A stretch of DNA of 64,000 bases from Aphelocoma coerulescens (GCF_041296385.1 NC_091013.1:29831001-29895000); one strand, 5' to 3'. Counted from the first letter of the stretch, positions 1 to 12,767 are shown. Notes: generated from the sequence alone by a model not told the origin. Program-made: numbers and translations.

Positions 1-3000
1 AAAACATTCAAAGGTGATTCTAAATAATAGGAACCTATTAAATATTTCTAGAGTTCCCAATATTTATGTGGAACACTCAGCTTTCAAAACTTATCACTCA
101 TAATCTTTCACGGAAATCATGCATGACATATAGTTTGAAGTTTTGCAGAATCAGATGTGTCAAACTCTTTGTCTGCTTCCCGTGGACTGTTGCAAAATGC
201 CAGTTCATATTTTTGGCTTCCGAAACAAAAGAAAAGTGTATCTAAACAAAGGCTTGTTGGAGGGTGTAAGAATTATATAAATAATAATGCCAGGTATTAC
301 AGTTTCACATAAATGGTATATGAAGACAACATTGCATCTTTGCCCCATTAAGAATATGTCTGGAGTTTTTTTAATTGCAGCACACCAGTTTTGATCTTTG
401 CATCTATTGCAGTAGGTTTTTGAATAGTTTAACCACACATACTTTCAGCATTGATTTGTCACTTTTTTCTAAATGAATTTGAAATTTTATGTAAATTAAT
501 GACACAGTGATTCTTTGAAAATTTTTTGTCCACAAATCATTTTTTTTGAATCTTTTATTCCATTTTTCCGGCTGATCAAAGAGATTTCCTTAGACAGGAA
601 AATTTTATAAATAAAACAAACAAGCTTACTTCAAATTTTAAGCAGTTTGGTAGATATGTAGGTAGAATCTAAATTAGCACATTGTCTACACTGACCTATT
701 TAGCTTTAAAGCAGAGCTGTGAGAGAGTAATAATGAACTATAACTGCTTTCTCTACATCACACTTCACACATATAATTTAAAATGTATTTGTTTAGTATT
801 ATCAGTGGACACTATGCAAAGTATCTGGCTTGTAAAATCCAACTATAGGGTTAGAAATAACAATACCTTAAAGTCTGAAGCCCCAAAGCAGCTCAGCATT
901 TTTAGAGATTCAAGCTAGGTATTTTGAGTGTCAAGCAATAAAAAAATGGTTGTCTTTGGAGCAGGAATTAGCATTTGGAAATCTGTTTGCATGTACCTCT
1001 TGGGCATTATAATTCCCTAGGCATTTTCTTTAAGAAAGAGGGCTTGGCTTATAATTTTGAATCTGAGTCTTACTGTTCTCCCTTTGCTAACCTAAATACC
1101 CAGCTTTTCTTCTGTGGCATATGTGTTTATTCAGAGCATGTGATCATCTGCCTAACTGGTAAATATCACTCACATGGAGAAAGAGGGCTTATTGATACTT
1201 TTACCAAACCTGCCTCAGGAAACACAGAAGGTACTCTTGGAACCGACTCTATTTTCTTCTAGACAAAAGACTAACACACTTGGAGAAAACACAGTTTCTC
1301 ATCTGAAAAACTTCTAGGATAATCAGAAAGTGATAAAGTTGGAAACATCAGTGAGATTTAAGGAGAGGTGGGATTTTGGGATTTTTTGATGCTTTTGATG
1401 GGAAAAGGAGAGGAAAACCAATGAAACAAACAAATTGGGAGTAGTTTATACACGCCAGACTGTGCAACAGAAACACAGCTTAGGAAGACAGTAAAGTGCA
1501 AAACTGGGAATCACCTGCAAGCACGAAAAGATGGTATCTCACAAAAAGTGCTGCCACCAAAATGTCATAGTAACTAAATCCTGCTTTAGATTATCTTTCT
1601 TTGGTCTAAAGATCATAAAAGAGTGAACAGAAAGATGTTCATATTTTTCCCTGATAACTTTTGCAGTCTTGTAAACCTTTATATTTCTGCATGCTGTATT
1701 CATTCTTTTCTCAATTAGGACAAGAGAAATAATTTACCGAACCGTATCTTCACATTCTTCTACTGCTGATAGCTGTCATTCAAAGTCCAGCCAGTTTTTT
1801 GTCGCCATTTCTTTGTTTCTTCAATAATTCCATAATTGGTAACAAAAGATATACAGGAAATAATAAGTAAACTTCTGAATAGGTTAATGTTTTTAACATC
1901 AGCAGTTATGTTGATGTTATCTGAAAACGAGTTAAAATCAAGAGTTCAGGCACATAGTGTACTTGTATTTTAATGAGGTGATTTGTGTAGACCTGTCATT
2001 GAGTGTTAACATTTACAAATGCAATTAATTCAGTCATATAAAACAAATATTAGATAGTTATATTTTAATGAATTTAAACCTATGTATAAATGCCAGCAGA
2101 AAGTTCCAATCATACTTAGTCAGGAATATGCATTAATCTTCCTTAGTTTTGCTCTATATGGTGCACTAGACAAGATCTTCTGGCAAAATTAAAAATAAAT
2201 GCCTACATTTGACCTCTGACTCATGCAGTGTGGAAACATACAATATTTAGGTTTTAATTGTGCTATTTTTCAGCTGCACAAAATCAGACCATCTGTCCAA
2301 AGTATAAACTAGATTTCTTTTTCTACATATATTGAAATGCATTTTTTAAAATTAGGTTTTATTATTATTTCTCTGTAAAAAGTTCAGAAATATTTGCATA
2401 TTTCCAAACAGGAACAGCCCAACATCCAATTAACAATAAAATATGCATTGAATAAGAAAAATAAATATTGATCTGCAAAATGCCATGCCAATTTGTTCTC
2501 ACGGTAGGCATCCTTTCCCTCCAATCAACTGGTTTTCTTTGACAAAGGGAATGGGAAGAGGAAAGTGCTCAAATGAAATATAAGTGAATGTTGTTTATAA
2601 AGAAGAAATGTATATACCGATGGCAAATATTTCAGGCCAGATTTCCCTACAACTTCCAGTTTTTGTGCTTCACTGAAAACAAAAAAATGAAACAGATCCT
2701 AAAAATCACATTTGAAAAAACTATCACAGATGGTGATGCTTATTTGTATACTCACTAGATAATGCTCACAGTATCATATATTTGCATTTTATTTTCACTC
2801 AGAAGTTGCCTCACCATAATTTCCATTCCAATAGAGAGGTCTCTTCTACAGCAAGGAGGGAGATGGTGGCAAAAGGACTTTAGCAGTGTTAAGATGTGGC
2901 CAGAGGCGTCGAATGCTATCATTACAGCAGATCCTCTGGAAAGATATTTGCAGAGCAGACAGGTTTTCAAGAAGCACCTGAAGGCTGATATTCTGTGACT

Positions 3001-4930
3001 TAAGGATAGTTGTTCAGGAGACCGGTGAAGAATGGACTCTTCGGACCTCTGTGCCAACTTTCACAAAGAGTGGCCTCTTACCTCGAGGAGCTTGGCCTTG
3101 CCAGGAAGAGCTAGGCTCCTGTATCCTTGCTTGCTTACTCTCATCTTGTGCTCAAAATGGCAAACCCCAGTCAAGCAGCAGTGCATTTGCACTACCACAT
3201 GCAAATGTAACAGACGGTCTTCACATCCATAAGAACAAATGTCAGCATTTCAGAAAACACTTGAAATTACTTTAGCCAAATAAATGCCCCCAAAATTTTG
3301 AGTCGTGCCACTGTTCAGATTGTTCTGCTGTTTTTCTTCCTTATGTCAGCACTGCTTCACACTCCAGACATGCTAATCCTAAAATATCTACACAGGAGCT
3401 TTAGAATGTCTTATATCTCCACAAGACACGGAGATGAAATGTAGATATTTTCAAATCCGACATCCGCATCTGAGTTAATCACCTTAGCCTTTATAATCAG
3501 TGAGTGAGTAGGATAGGAATTTTTTGGGCATGGTTCATCTCCTCCCAAAGCAGAATTTTGTTAAATGATTGATGATCTAAATGTGTTTATTAGTCTCCAG
3601 AAGACCATGGCATGAGTAGATGACTAGAAGTTAGGTGAGATGAATCCCACCCACGGTGATGTATTAGATAAACAAATGGTATCAAAATATCCCAAAACAC
3701 ATTAAGTTGATGACTGCTATAATTTAATATCAAACAACCCCCTGAAGTGCCCTTTATTTTATGTGTTATTGTCAAAATGAAGTCAGGAAGACCAATAACG
3801 TACAGCTGGAAAAGTGAATGTTACATAAAGGTGAAGAACATCTGGAGTGTTCTACAGAGGATTTGATGGAGGTTTGATAGTGTAGAATGTAATTCAACCA
3901 GCTAGAATTGCTAACAGCAAAATAAAAAGATGGAAAAAAGTAAAGAGAGAAAGTAAAAGAAAGCTGCCAAATTCCAGGCTATTAATTCTGTAGTTGAGAA
4001 ACCCTGAAAATGTAGCTATTTTTGTTAAAGTTCCAATAATATCTGATATTTCTGTGACAACAGACTTTATGATTAGCAATATTGAAGACCCAATGCCTGA
4101 AATACTGATAAAAAAATTTTAACTCAAACATGTGCTTAAAATAACATGCTGAAAAGAATATAGGACCAAAATATTTTTTCAGAACATGAAAGGGTATGTT
4201 TCAGAATAAACATTTGCAAGGATAGAACTAAAGTCATACAAATTTTCTGTTTTGCTGAAAGATGTCTTTCTGGAAAAAAAATGGTAAAATGGTAACAATA
4301 TTTAGTCATCAACACTGAAGTGAGCAACACTGAAGTTATGTGTGTAAGCAATACCTGTTTGCTGTAGTTTTGTCTGTGACTTGGGATTGAGTACTGAACT
4401 GCAGCTAAAAATTCTTCATGTACAATATCTTGGGGTTCACTTTTTTAGAAATTCTTGCTGCAAGATCTGTATTTATTAATAGTGTTCCTATCACTTTAAT
4501 ACTTTAAGATGAGCCAGTAGGGGTATTATGGTATTGTAAAATTTTAATACTAATAAATGTGCCTATGGAAATAAAATACTTGTAAGTTAGTGCTTTTATG
4601 AGTTTGAAGTTGATTTATGTTATGCTGTAACCCCTTTCTGAGGAGGTTGTCTTGCTGTACCTTAGAAATGTGTATATTGCAGACTACTGTATTTCCTTTC
4701 ACCATTCTAAACATAATAAACAGTTGAATGGTTATGTACCACTCTAAGGAGAACTAGAATTTAAATAGAATGCCATACCAAATGATAGATGTATTTACCT
4801 TTTAACAGACTAGTTGTTTGCTTTTAATTTATGAACCACCACTTATTTCAAAAATTTTCAGATTGTTGACAGTCTATCAAAATTTTCTACTGCATAATAC
4901 AAATCAAAATACACCTCTCTATGATATTTT
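1..4930. other. AT-rich non-coding DNA, nothing recognised
   Basis: I find no convincing exon, repeat family or structured RNA in this stretch. Open frames are short and lack splice-like borders. Overlapping frames on both strands near 2755-3057 are open, but their composition does not suggest a protein. Confidence 0.6.
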
Positions 4931-4956
4931 CTCTCTAAGATATCTCTCTAAGATAT
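4931..4956. repeat. 13-bp perfect tandem duplication
   Basis: The unit CTCTCTAAGATAT occurs twice back to back (4931-4943 and 4944-4956). It is a local duplication with no further copies. Confidence 0.85.
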
Positions 4957-5517
4957 TTTCCTCTCAATGTCTGTTTAATATAGTGCACACTAATTAATTG
5001 TGTCTGGTGTGATCCAGCACGAGACCTCAGAGACCACGTATAGATTGCTGAACTAGGAATACTTTTTTATTCTTTCCAGTATTGTATCTAGTTAGTTTTA
5101 AATGACATGTACTCCTTTCATTATTTTATGCTGGTGTCCGTTGTGCAGTCTTCCACAGCAAACCATTGGAGCACTTGTTTTCCTCTAGACTGTTTTTGTT
5201 CTTGAGTGTTTTTTGTGCATTACTTTTAGTGATAACATAATTCTTTAAATACAAAAAATTGCTGAGGGCTCCTCAGCAGTTCTAGAAACACACTCAGTTG
5301 GCTCCAAACTTTTTTCCTCTTCAATGTCTTGAACATTGTGTACAAACAATACCTGTGAGACTGAAAAATCAAATCATGAAGCTTATACATGTTTTTCCAG
5401 AACAAATTTTTCCCAGCTAAGGTAAGTACAGGCACCTACAACCTGAGCATTTGTTGTGTGCTGCAACTTTGCCATCCTCACTGGTCTAAACCAAGTAAAC
5501 TTACTCTACCACTTGCA

Positions 5518-5561
5518 TGTGTCATTGTGTGTCATCAAATTTTATGTGTCATATGTGTCAT
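5518..5561. repeat. Cluster of four TGTGTCAT octamers
   Basis: TGTGTCAT occurs at 5518, 5528, 5545 and 5554, spaced 9 to 17 bp apart. This is a short imperfect direct-repeat cluster. TGTCA and its complement TGACA match the core of TALE homeodomain (MEIS/TGIF) sites, but the cluster could equally be simple-sequence drift. Confidence 0.6.
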
Positions 5562-7012
5562 CATACACAATGAGTATCATTGAACCTAGAAAGATTCTCC
5601 AGACCAGAGTAACCTAGAGCTAAACAGCTATGAAGGCAATTTGCTTTTCTAGAGTGAACTCTTAATACTGTACATGCTTAAACAACATTGCCATTGAATT
5701 AAGTGTCACAGACCTCACCAGCTTCTCCCATATTCCTTATGTTTCTTCCTAAATGGAGTTATGTAGATAAGTGGTATTATCACTTCTACTCAGCTTATTG
5801 CCTTTTTTCAGGTCAGAGGGATGACTAAAGCCAAGGTGTGTAAGGCGAACACCCAACAGCACAGTCTGAGGTTGATACCTTACAGCCAGAGAAAATCCTA
5901 GCAGTAAATCCTAGAAATATATAGGCACAGTGAATGAAACAAAACATCACAACAGCAATTAGGTAGTGTAAGCTCTTTAATCTCTGGCTCATACCATTTG
6001 CTTTCCCTATTTTAAGGGTCTTGTAGGTTCCTGCTTTGATTTATTTACTACCCTTCTACTAGTGGGTCAATAAATGTGCCTTTATAAACATTGAACACTT
6101 CTACTCTCCGCAGTCTTAGTTGTCAGCATCAGTTGCCTACACCATGTACAATAAAACATTTTTGCCTAGGGAACTTCAAAGTTGTGTGGTTTTCAGTGCA
6201 TTTTTCTCTATGGCTTTGTAAATAATTGCAACACGGATACCTCTTCTCTAGCTGTTTTATCTTTTTTTTCCCTAGAAAATCAGTATTTATAGTCCAGATC
6301 TGTGAAGAATCCCCCCCAGATATCAGGTGTAAGTATTGTTTCAGATTTAAGTAATGAACTTCCCTTTTTTAGATCAGTTAGATATACTGTCCAACAAGTA
6401 CTTTATCTCCAATTCTACAGTCACAGTACAAATATTTCTCAGAGGGATATGTTAGCTATACCTTGAATGAAAGTCACTACCACCTTCCCACATGCTCAAC
6501 ATATATTCATGTGCTGTTATGATTTTAAAAAATGAGATATACAAGCTATTCAAATAGTAGAAAAGAGACAAAAGTCATTGTGTGATGTTAAACAAAGTGT
6601 TGAATCTTACTACAGGAGTAAAGAGAAGCACATGTATATGCAGCACTGCTTGTGCTGTATATATACTCCACTATACACCAATAGCATAGACCTCTCCATC
6701 ACCAAGGAAAATAGAGAAATTTTAAGGGCTGTTGAACTTTCGTATGTCATCACATTTATATCCCACATAGGTGCTTCTCTAGTTACCACACACTGATAAC
6801 ATTCCCAATATTAAGTGATCACCATCCAAATTTCTAGTCCAGTTGTGGTGATGATGCAGTATTTTTACAACGGGTGACAACAAGAAAACAAGCCAGGTCA
6901 GAACTTCATTTCTCAGATCCTCTTAGTTACTTCACATTTTCCTTCCCATTCAGCTAGCTACATTGTGTGTTTTTCTGTATGCATCATCTCTGTTCTCTCT
7001 CCCACTCTTCAG
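5562..7012. other. AT-rich non-coding DNA, nothing recognised
   Basis: No repeat family or gene was recognised. The stretch ends in a polypyrimidine run that could be the 3' end of an intron before the exon candidate at 7013. Confidence 0.5.
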
Positions 7013-7134
7013 ATATCTATCCTGAGCCAGATGACCTCTATGGGCATATTTTATCTTCATTAATACATCATGGTTTGGTTAATTTGATCCAAACTGAAGA
7101 TTTTTATTTAGTCAGACTGAAGAATTTGGACCAG
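7013..7134 (+). CDS. Candidate internal coding exon, product unknown
   Basis: A pyrimidine-rich run ending TTCAG (to 7012) precedes a 122-nt segment open in only one frame. It completes a codon with two bases and then reads 40 whole codons, so it would be a phase 1 to phase 0 exon. It is followed by GCAAGT, giving AG|GCAAGT, the consensus of the rare GC-AG intron class. The peptide has mixed, protein-like composition, beginning IYPEPDDLYGHILSSLIHHG and continuing with an acidic/aromatic EDFYLVRLKNLDQ end; the middle could form a helix. I do not recognise the family. The surrounding frame stays open on both sides, so the borders are not proved by stops. The next phase-compatible candidate is at 8153. 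It may be chance, a decayed exon of a moved gene, or a real exon of a long gene. Splice signals and frame are seen; coding status is inferred. Confidence 0.3.
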
Positions 7135-8152
7135 GCAAGTACAAAAACACACCCACTTACCCTGCTGAGCATCCCAGTGAGAACTCTGTATCCTGCTGAA
7201 TGAAGTCCTGGTACTTCCTGCTTTTGGCTTTTCTGAGTGGTTCACATGATGAGCCATGGGGGCTTCAACAGGAGAGGGGAGCAGAGTCCAACTCTTTTCA
7301 CACTAAAAGTTGTTGCTCCCTTCATGTATGACCATCCTCTGGAATTCTGTAAGACACCGGTCAGTTTAAATAAAGACATTGGAATCCCATACTATGCTAC
7401 TAGTGAGCTTGCTTTCAAGGGGCTGTAAAGCAGAACACGGCAAGTAGTTACACCACTAAATAGAGTAACTCAGCTTTAACTATAGTTGAATTACCAGAAC
7501 ATTTTTTTAATGTATTGTTCCAAGAACTTTCACTCATGTATCCATTTCTTCCCTCCTTCTTGTCTCAAAAAGGACTTATACAGGCTTTCTAAGTTTAAAA
7601 TTTTATTTGCCCTCTGCAAAAGCTCAGAAAAGCTTCAATCATTACTGTCACAGGTTTATTGCTCCTGTAGTCTCTGAAGTCAGTTTTGCTGTCCAAGTCC
7701 AAGGATAGCAAATGAACAGAGGGACATCTACCACCTGATAGCATGACTCTAACTAGCTTTTACTCTCAGTTCTGTGTATAGTCCTCAGATAGCAGGATGC
7801 CTGATGAAGTCCTACTTATTTGCCCATCTATATGCCCACAGGCATCACATACATGTATTTCAGAGACTTTTCAACAAGCCTACTCAATAAAATGTCTGTC
7901 CATTCCAAGTTTATAAGGGTTCAATCAGGCAGATGTTAATCAGTGAACTATGCATAAAAAAAGGAGCAGCCGTTTCCATCGTCTCCAAGATACTTGCCAT
8001 AGAATCTATTATTCCAGCACCACAATTGAAAAAGGGCTTAGGTTTCAATTGAATCTCTTTTGCAGTCTCAAAGAAATTAGGGCTCCTCTAGGCTGATACT
8101 TACTCTAATGAGCCTGAATACTGTGAAACTCTCCCTTTCCACCCCCAAAAAG

Positions 8153-8215
8153 GCTTCTCTGACCATAAACAAGACTGTATCTCTGGAGGATTTCCTATGC
8201 TCTATTGATCTAAAG
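8153..8215 (+). CDS. Candidate short coding exon, product unknown
   Basis: A run CTCTCCCTTTCCACCCCC followed by AAAAAG precedes a 63-nt segment of 21 whole codons (phase 0 to 0) ending AAAG|GTATGC. The peptide reads ASLTINKTVSLEDFLCSIDLK in two pieces, ASLTINKTVSL then EDFLCSIDLK. Phase 0 at the start is compatible with the phase 0 end of the candidate about 1.0 kb upstream at 7134, which is the only reason to pair them. The acceptor is imperfect because five A's sit between the pyrimidine tract and the AG. No family is recognised. Chance is a serious alternative. Confidence 0.18.
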
Positions 8216-9892
8216 GTATGCTTTATAGTCTCTCAAGAATGGTATTTGTCTTTATATCAAGTTCAGAACCAGTAAAATTGCCCCAGACAATTTTATTAAG
8301 CTGATAAAGAACTGCTCATTTTAGGAAGAGAGAAGGACCTTTGTTTGTTGGTCAGTTAATCAGAAGCTTTTTATTTATTTCCTGTGAAAATGTCTTTTTT
8401 TCAGAAATCAGAAAGAATTTCAGACAATCTGAGAGTTACTTTGCTTTCTGGCATGTCTAAAACAAGAGAACTCAAGGAGTCCTTTCCATATAAGCTTTTG
8501 TATTTTATTTTAAAAAATCCATTATCTTTGATACCTAGTTTAACTCACATAAATGTCATTGGAAAACTTGTTACTAACTTTACTGGAACTCAAGAAAGCC
8601 ACATTTCTGGGTTTCCAAAGAACTTTGATGTCTGAACACTTGCATGCTTCAATTCTTTGGAAGCAGGAGGGTATATTCTGGAATTATATGCCACTTGTAT
8701 GTATTTACATAGGAATCCAAGTTGGTTGGAATTTATCTATGTATGCTAAGCAGAATCCATTAAATGACAGAAGTGATGCTTCAACAAGCATACAATCTAA
8801 ATTAGTCAGGTAAAGGAAAAGAGCAGAAAGAGAAGGAGTAGGACATGAAGAAGAGTACACAAGGACAATAGAAGCCAGGGGAACACTCAATTCTCTTGTA
8901 AGTGTAACTAAAGATTATCTCTCACTTTTTCAGTGGAGCTGATAGAGGTACTGACAGATATTAGTTACTAAGATATTCAAAACAAGTGGCACACACCTGT
9001 AAGCAAAGTCTTAGTTTGCCTAAAGTTTGCAGTAGTTTCTCATTTGCTGCAATGTTGAAAGTGCCCTCAAGATGTTGCTCCATTGAAAAAGGTAATATAT
9101 GGAGCAGAACTCCTAAAACACACCATGAAAATATTCATGTCTGTCAATGTATATAAAATGCATGTATATGAAATCTAAGAAACTGATAGATTTGATAGAT
9201 ATTGTCACTAATTGAACAATAAAACAGATATTCTATTAAGGATGAACTGACATAATTCCACTAAAACCTAAGTTACTGAAGAATAAAGTATAGAGGTAAA
9301 CATATTCATACATAAGAGAAGGAAAGAAATAAAATTTCACTGGGAATAGGGGAAATGGAACAAAGAAAGTAGCAGAACAGTCCAAATTGCATCTGTATTT
9401 ATGAGCATATTGTAATGACCATCATAAAAATTAAGGAAAAAAGAAAGTTCATTACAACATAGAAATTGTCCTTTCCCTTCATTTCTTCACTGTTCTCTCT
9501 CTGTGGCTGACAGGACTTCCTTTAGGGATGGAGAAGAGTAGATGGTGTTAAATTCATGACTCCTAACTTATGACCTATGCTTCATTTAAAATATGATCTT
9601 TTTCAGGCATGTCTAAAGTGAGATGCTTCTTTCTTATAGGTTTTTAGGGGTCTTGGTGCTTTAAAAAAAAAAACCAAATAAAAACTTTTTTTCTTAAAAT
9701 CATATGGTTCATTCAAAAAATCTGGAAAATACTTGGATATGATTTTGATTTCTGTGTTAACTTTTGTTTAAATAAAGCTGCTTTTAAATGATGTTCCAGG
9801 TATGACTAGTGCTTGCCTTTGGGTATCAAAGTGGTTTTCACATTTATTTATTGGATTACCAAATGTGTCAGTTCTCTTAGTTCTCTTCACAG
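8216..9892. other. AT-rich non-coding DNA, nothing firm
   Basis: A good acceptor-like run (to 8404) opens a frame to 8635 but has no acceptable donor. A CAG|GTAAAG donor at 8808 has only weak acceptors upstream. No repeat family was recognised. Confidence 0.5.
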
Positions 9893-10017
9893 CCCCTTCA
9901 GCAGCCAGTCTTTTGAGGAAAAGCTCAGGATCCAACCAGTGGGGCACGAACATCACTGCATCCCAGTGCCAGCAAACATTCAGAGAGTTGGTGCATGAAT
10001 GGAATTGCTTACTGCAG
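9893..10017 (+). CDS. Candidate internal coding exon, product unknown
   Basis: The pyrimidine-rich TTCTCTTAGTTCTCTTCACAG ends at 9892, and CTGCAG|GTGATT marks a possible donor after 10017. The 125-nt segment between them is open in one frame through the donor (two bases, then 41 codons; phase 1 to 0). It includes a helical-looking stretch QCQQTFRELVHEWNCLLQ. A second frame is open to a TGA at about 9996, so the frame choice rests on the donor. Its starting phase does not join directly to the candidates at 7134 or 8215. No family is recognised; it may be a conserved non-coding block or chance. Confidence 0.2.
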
Positions 10018-11676
10018 GTGATTTGATCATGCATCATTACGAGTTTAAATCACTAAATGGCAAAACACAATATATATAACCTTTCTCAGAGTGTCTGTGA
10101 AGGCAACAGAACTGTCAAATACTGAGTAAAGAGAGAAGTGTTGTATTTTAATGACCATCTGAGGTCTCAGTTAATTCCCTGAGTTTTTAGAGATCCATGA
10201 GATCTTTGACAGTACACTGAAAAAAAATATTGGTTTTGAATTAGTTTATAAGACTTTCTTTGGTCGTGGGCTGGAAAATGCAGATTTTCTTTGTTTTCTA
10301 GGTCTCATTTTTCCCTTGTTTTTTCTCCATGAGTTGATGAATTTTGCTGGTGATATTCCTTTTTTCTCTTGTGAGAAAAGGACCTGTAAACTGTTTTTGT
10401 TTGCTTTGATTCAAGAAACACTGTTGTCTTCCTCTTGATGTGATATAGCATTGCCATCTATTTGACCCAACTAAATTAAAAAAAAAAAAAAAACATTAAC
10501 TTATGAAGGAAATTTACCACGGTTTCAGGCTTGGCACAGAAGGGGATTGAGTTGCACTTTAAATCTGGAGTTTTACAGATATACTATTCAAAACACAATT
10601 AAAAACATAACATAAACTCAGGAGGAATACAGTAGTGGTCTCAGCTCTAGGTTTCTGAAGCTAGAGCGCCAGAGCACCAGAGCAGTGGTGGCTGACGATA
10701 GCTACAAGAATTAAAGCATTCCAACATTTTGTTGTATCTTACCAGACAGAAACCAGGAAAGCTTTATATCACAAGAGTTTTAGGACTTCTTCTTGAAGAG
10801 TACAAGCAGAAATACTACAAATTAGATTGCAAAGCTTGACTAAAGATGACTTCTGGTTGAAGGATGCTGCAGGCCATGGTTGGTTAGCTTTGTTCTTGGG
10901 CCATGTTTGATGTTACTTGTCAAGTCTCAGACACAGAAAACTGCGGAGGGGAAGGAGACAGAGGGAGAAAGAGAGAGCTGCAATTAAAATAGGTATTTTC
11001 TAAACTGCAGACTTTTATTTTTATAGAAGGTATATTCCTCAGTTCAGACCTTTCCCAGGGTGAAAGGAGTTGGTTATTTCTCATGCAATTTAGCCTATGT
11101 CAGTAGGGCTATTTTAACTGCAGAGAGAAATATGTGAAACTGTCAGCCGCAGACCTTTAATTCCCAGGCTTATTTTTGTAAACAATGATGCCATTTTTTC
11201 ACGGCACACTCCCTTTCGCAGAGATATAAAGATCAAACATGAATGTTTCATTTTCCATAACTCTTCCAGACAAACATAGCTCTTCCAGAAAAATAATAAT
11301 AAAAACCCCAAAGAGGTAAACAACGTTCACAGAGGGAATATAGTTTAAGTAATTCACACGGTATACAAACGTGTAATGGTACAAAACCTGCAACATGAGT
11401 TTTTTGTTACATTTTAACAGTGTTTCCTCAAATCTTCAAAGCTTGCTTGATGGTTTGCTGAAGTAATTGAACCACTCTTGAGTTGTTTTATATAGGACAT
11501 CTTATCTTTCTTTCATTACCCAGTCCGTGGCTTCTTTTCTATTCCCATGAAATCCATGTACACACTTTAGAAGCCCTCCTGAACAAGCTTGCTTCTAACT
11601 TTCACAGAGCCCTTAGCACAATTTGAATACGAAAGAGATACTGAATAAAAAGCTTTAATCTCTTGTCTGCTATTCT
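10018..11676. other. Non-coding DNA, nothing recognised
   Basis: Apart from a 16-base poly(A) run at 10478-10493 I see no repeat family, exon or RNA gene here. Confidence 0.55.
10478..10493. repeat. Poly(A) tract, 16 A
   Basis: An uninterrupted run of A. No retroposed sequence or target-site duplication is evident next to it. Confidence 0.9.
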
Positions 11677-11732
11677 TCTTTCTTGCCTCTTCATCTCCCC
11701 CCACCTCCTCTGCCCCCCTCCCCCTTCTTCCA
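11677..11732. repeat. Polypyrimidine, C-rich low-complexity tract
   Basis: The plus strand is almost pure C/T for about 55 bases, with C-runs at 11697-11702, 11713-11718 and 11720-11724. Only three long C-runs are present, so it does not meet the four-run G-quadruplex rule on the minus strand. Confidence 0.7.
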
Positions 11733-12039
11733 AGAGCTTTTCTGTGTTAGTAAAGTGTACACTTTCTGTTTTAAGTAAGTGTAATGCTGCAGAAGATGAA
11801 CTAGGAGAGTGAAACCGAAAGCCTGGCCTGTGAAGCCGCTTTGCCACAATTTAGCATTAATTGTGCTGCATTTACTTGCTCTTGAGCTTTTTGCAGGTAA
11901 AAGATTAGTAAAGAGCTCTCCTTAACAAAATCACTCAATCAGTAGCAAGCATAGGTAGTATCAAATGTGCCCTCTACCTCAAATACTGTGGGGCTCTTTC
12001 TTCTGGTACCTCTTCCCTCAGTTAACTGGAACTGCTTTG

Positions 12040-12190
12040 AAAGGGCTTTCTGTTCTCTGCTCTCTTGTCAATTTGAATGCCAGGAAATGAGCCCCCTTTG
12101 TGAGATTAATTAATAGCAGGAGCTGATCGGCCCAAGCCCAATTGCCACGCAACAGAGCTGTAATTGCTACTTTGTGGAAAGGAAAGAAAA
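12040..12190. promoter_or_regulatory. Candidate conserved enhancer-like block
   Basis: This is a high-complexity segment with an ATTAATTAAT palindrome (12105-12114), typical of paired homeodomain sites, next to CCCTTTGTG, a TCF/SOX-like core, and a second TAATTG core near 12163. Such clustered homeobox motifs are common in vertebrate developmental enhancers. No conservation data are available here, so this rests on texture and motifs only. Confidence 0.3.
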
Positions 12191-12763
12191 AGTTTTGGTT
12201 GCAGTTTAAGAAGAGGGTTTAAGGAAAGTTCTTTGAACTAGAGGTCTCAGTGCACTGGATTAAGGCAAGAAGCAAGGAGGCCTTTGAAGTTTGTTAAGAG
12301 GTTTTGGAGGAGAAAAAAGTTGGGTGGCAAATGGGAGCTGGCAACATCAAAAGCATTTAGCACCATTCCTCACCTGCTTGTATTCAGAGCAGGGACCACA
12401 GGCTGGAAGCATCATTTGCTCGCAGTTTAAATGGTCACTTTGGGGATCTATTTGTTCTGATTGGAAACTGTACTGTGTATGCACATCATTGTGTATGTAA
12501 GAAGGATTGTTGCACCTGGACATACAAGAGCTGCATGTACCCTGTTACATGCACATGCATTACATGTACAGGTATCCAGTCACTGAGTTCAGTGTAGTAA
12601 CTGACATCTGTCAGTTTTCTTCCTACCACCTGTCACTGATTGCTACTTTGTTGATTATTTGTCCTCTGATATACTAGTAGTCACTGATTACTGATATTGC
12701 TGATCCCTTATTTGATTAAAAGACTTAGTAGATGTAGGTTTTCCTAAATGACTCCAAGTATTA

Positions 12764-12767
12764 CATG

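Noticed and set aside
2755..3057. 100-codon minus-strand frame overlapping a plus-strand frame
   Set aside because: Both strands are open over the same bases and neither peptide resembles a known family.
8405..8635. Exon starting at a TTTTTTTCAG acceptor
   Set aside because: Good acceptor and frame, but no acceptable donor before the stop and no recognisable peptide.
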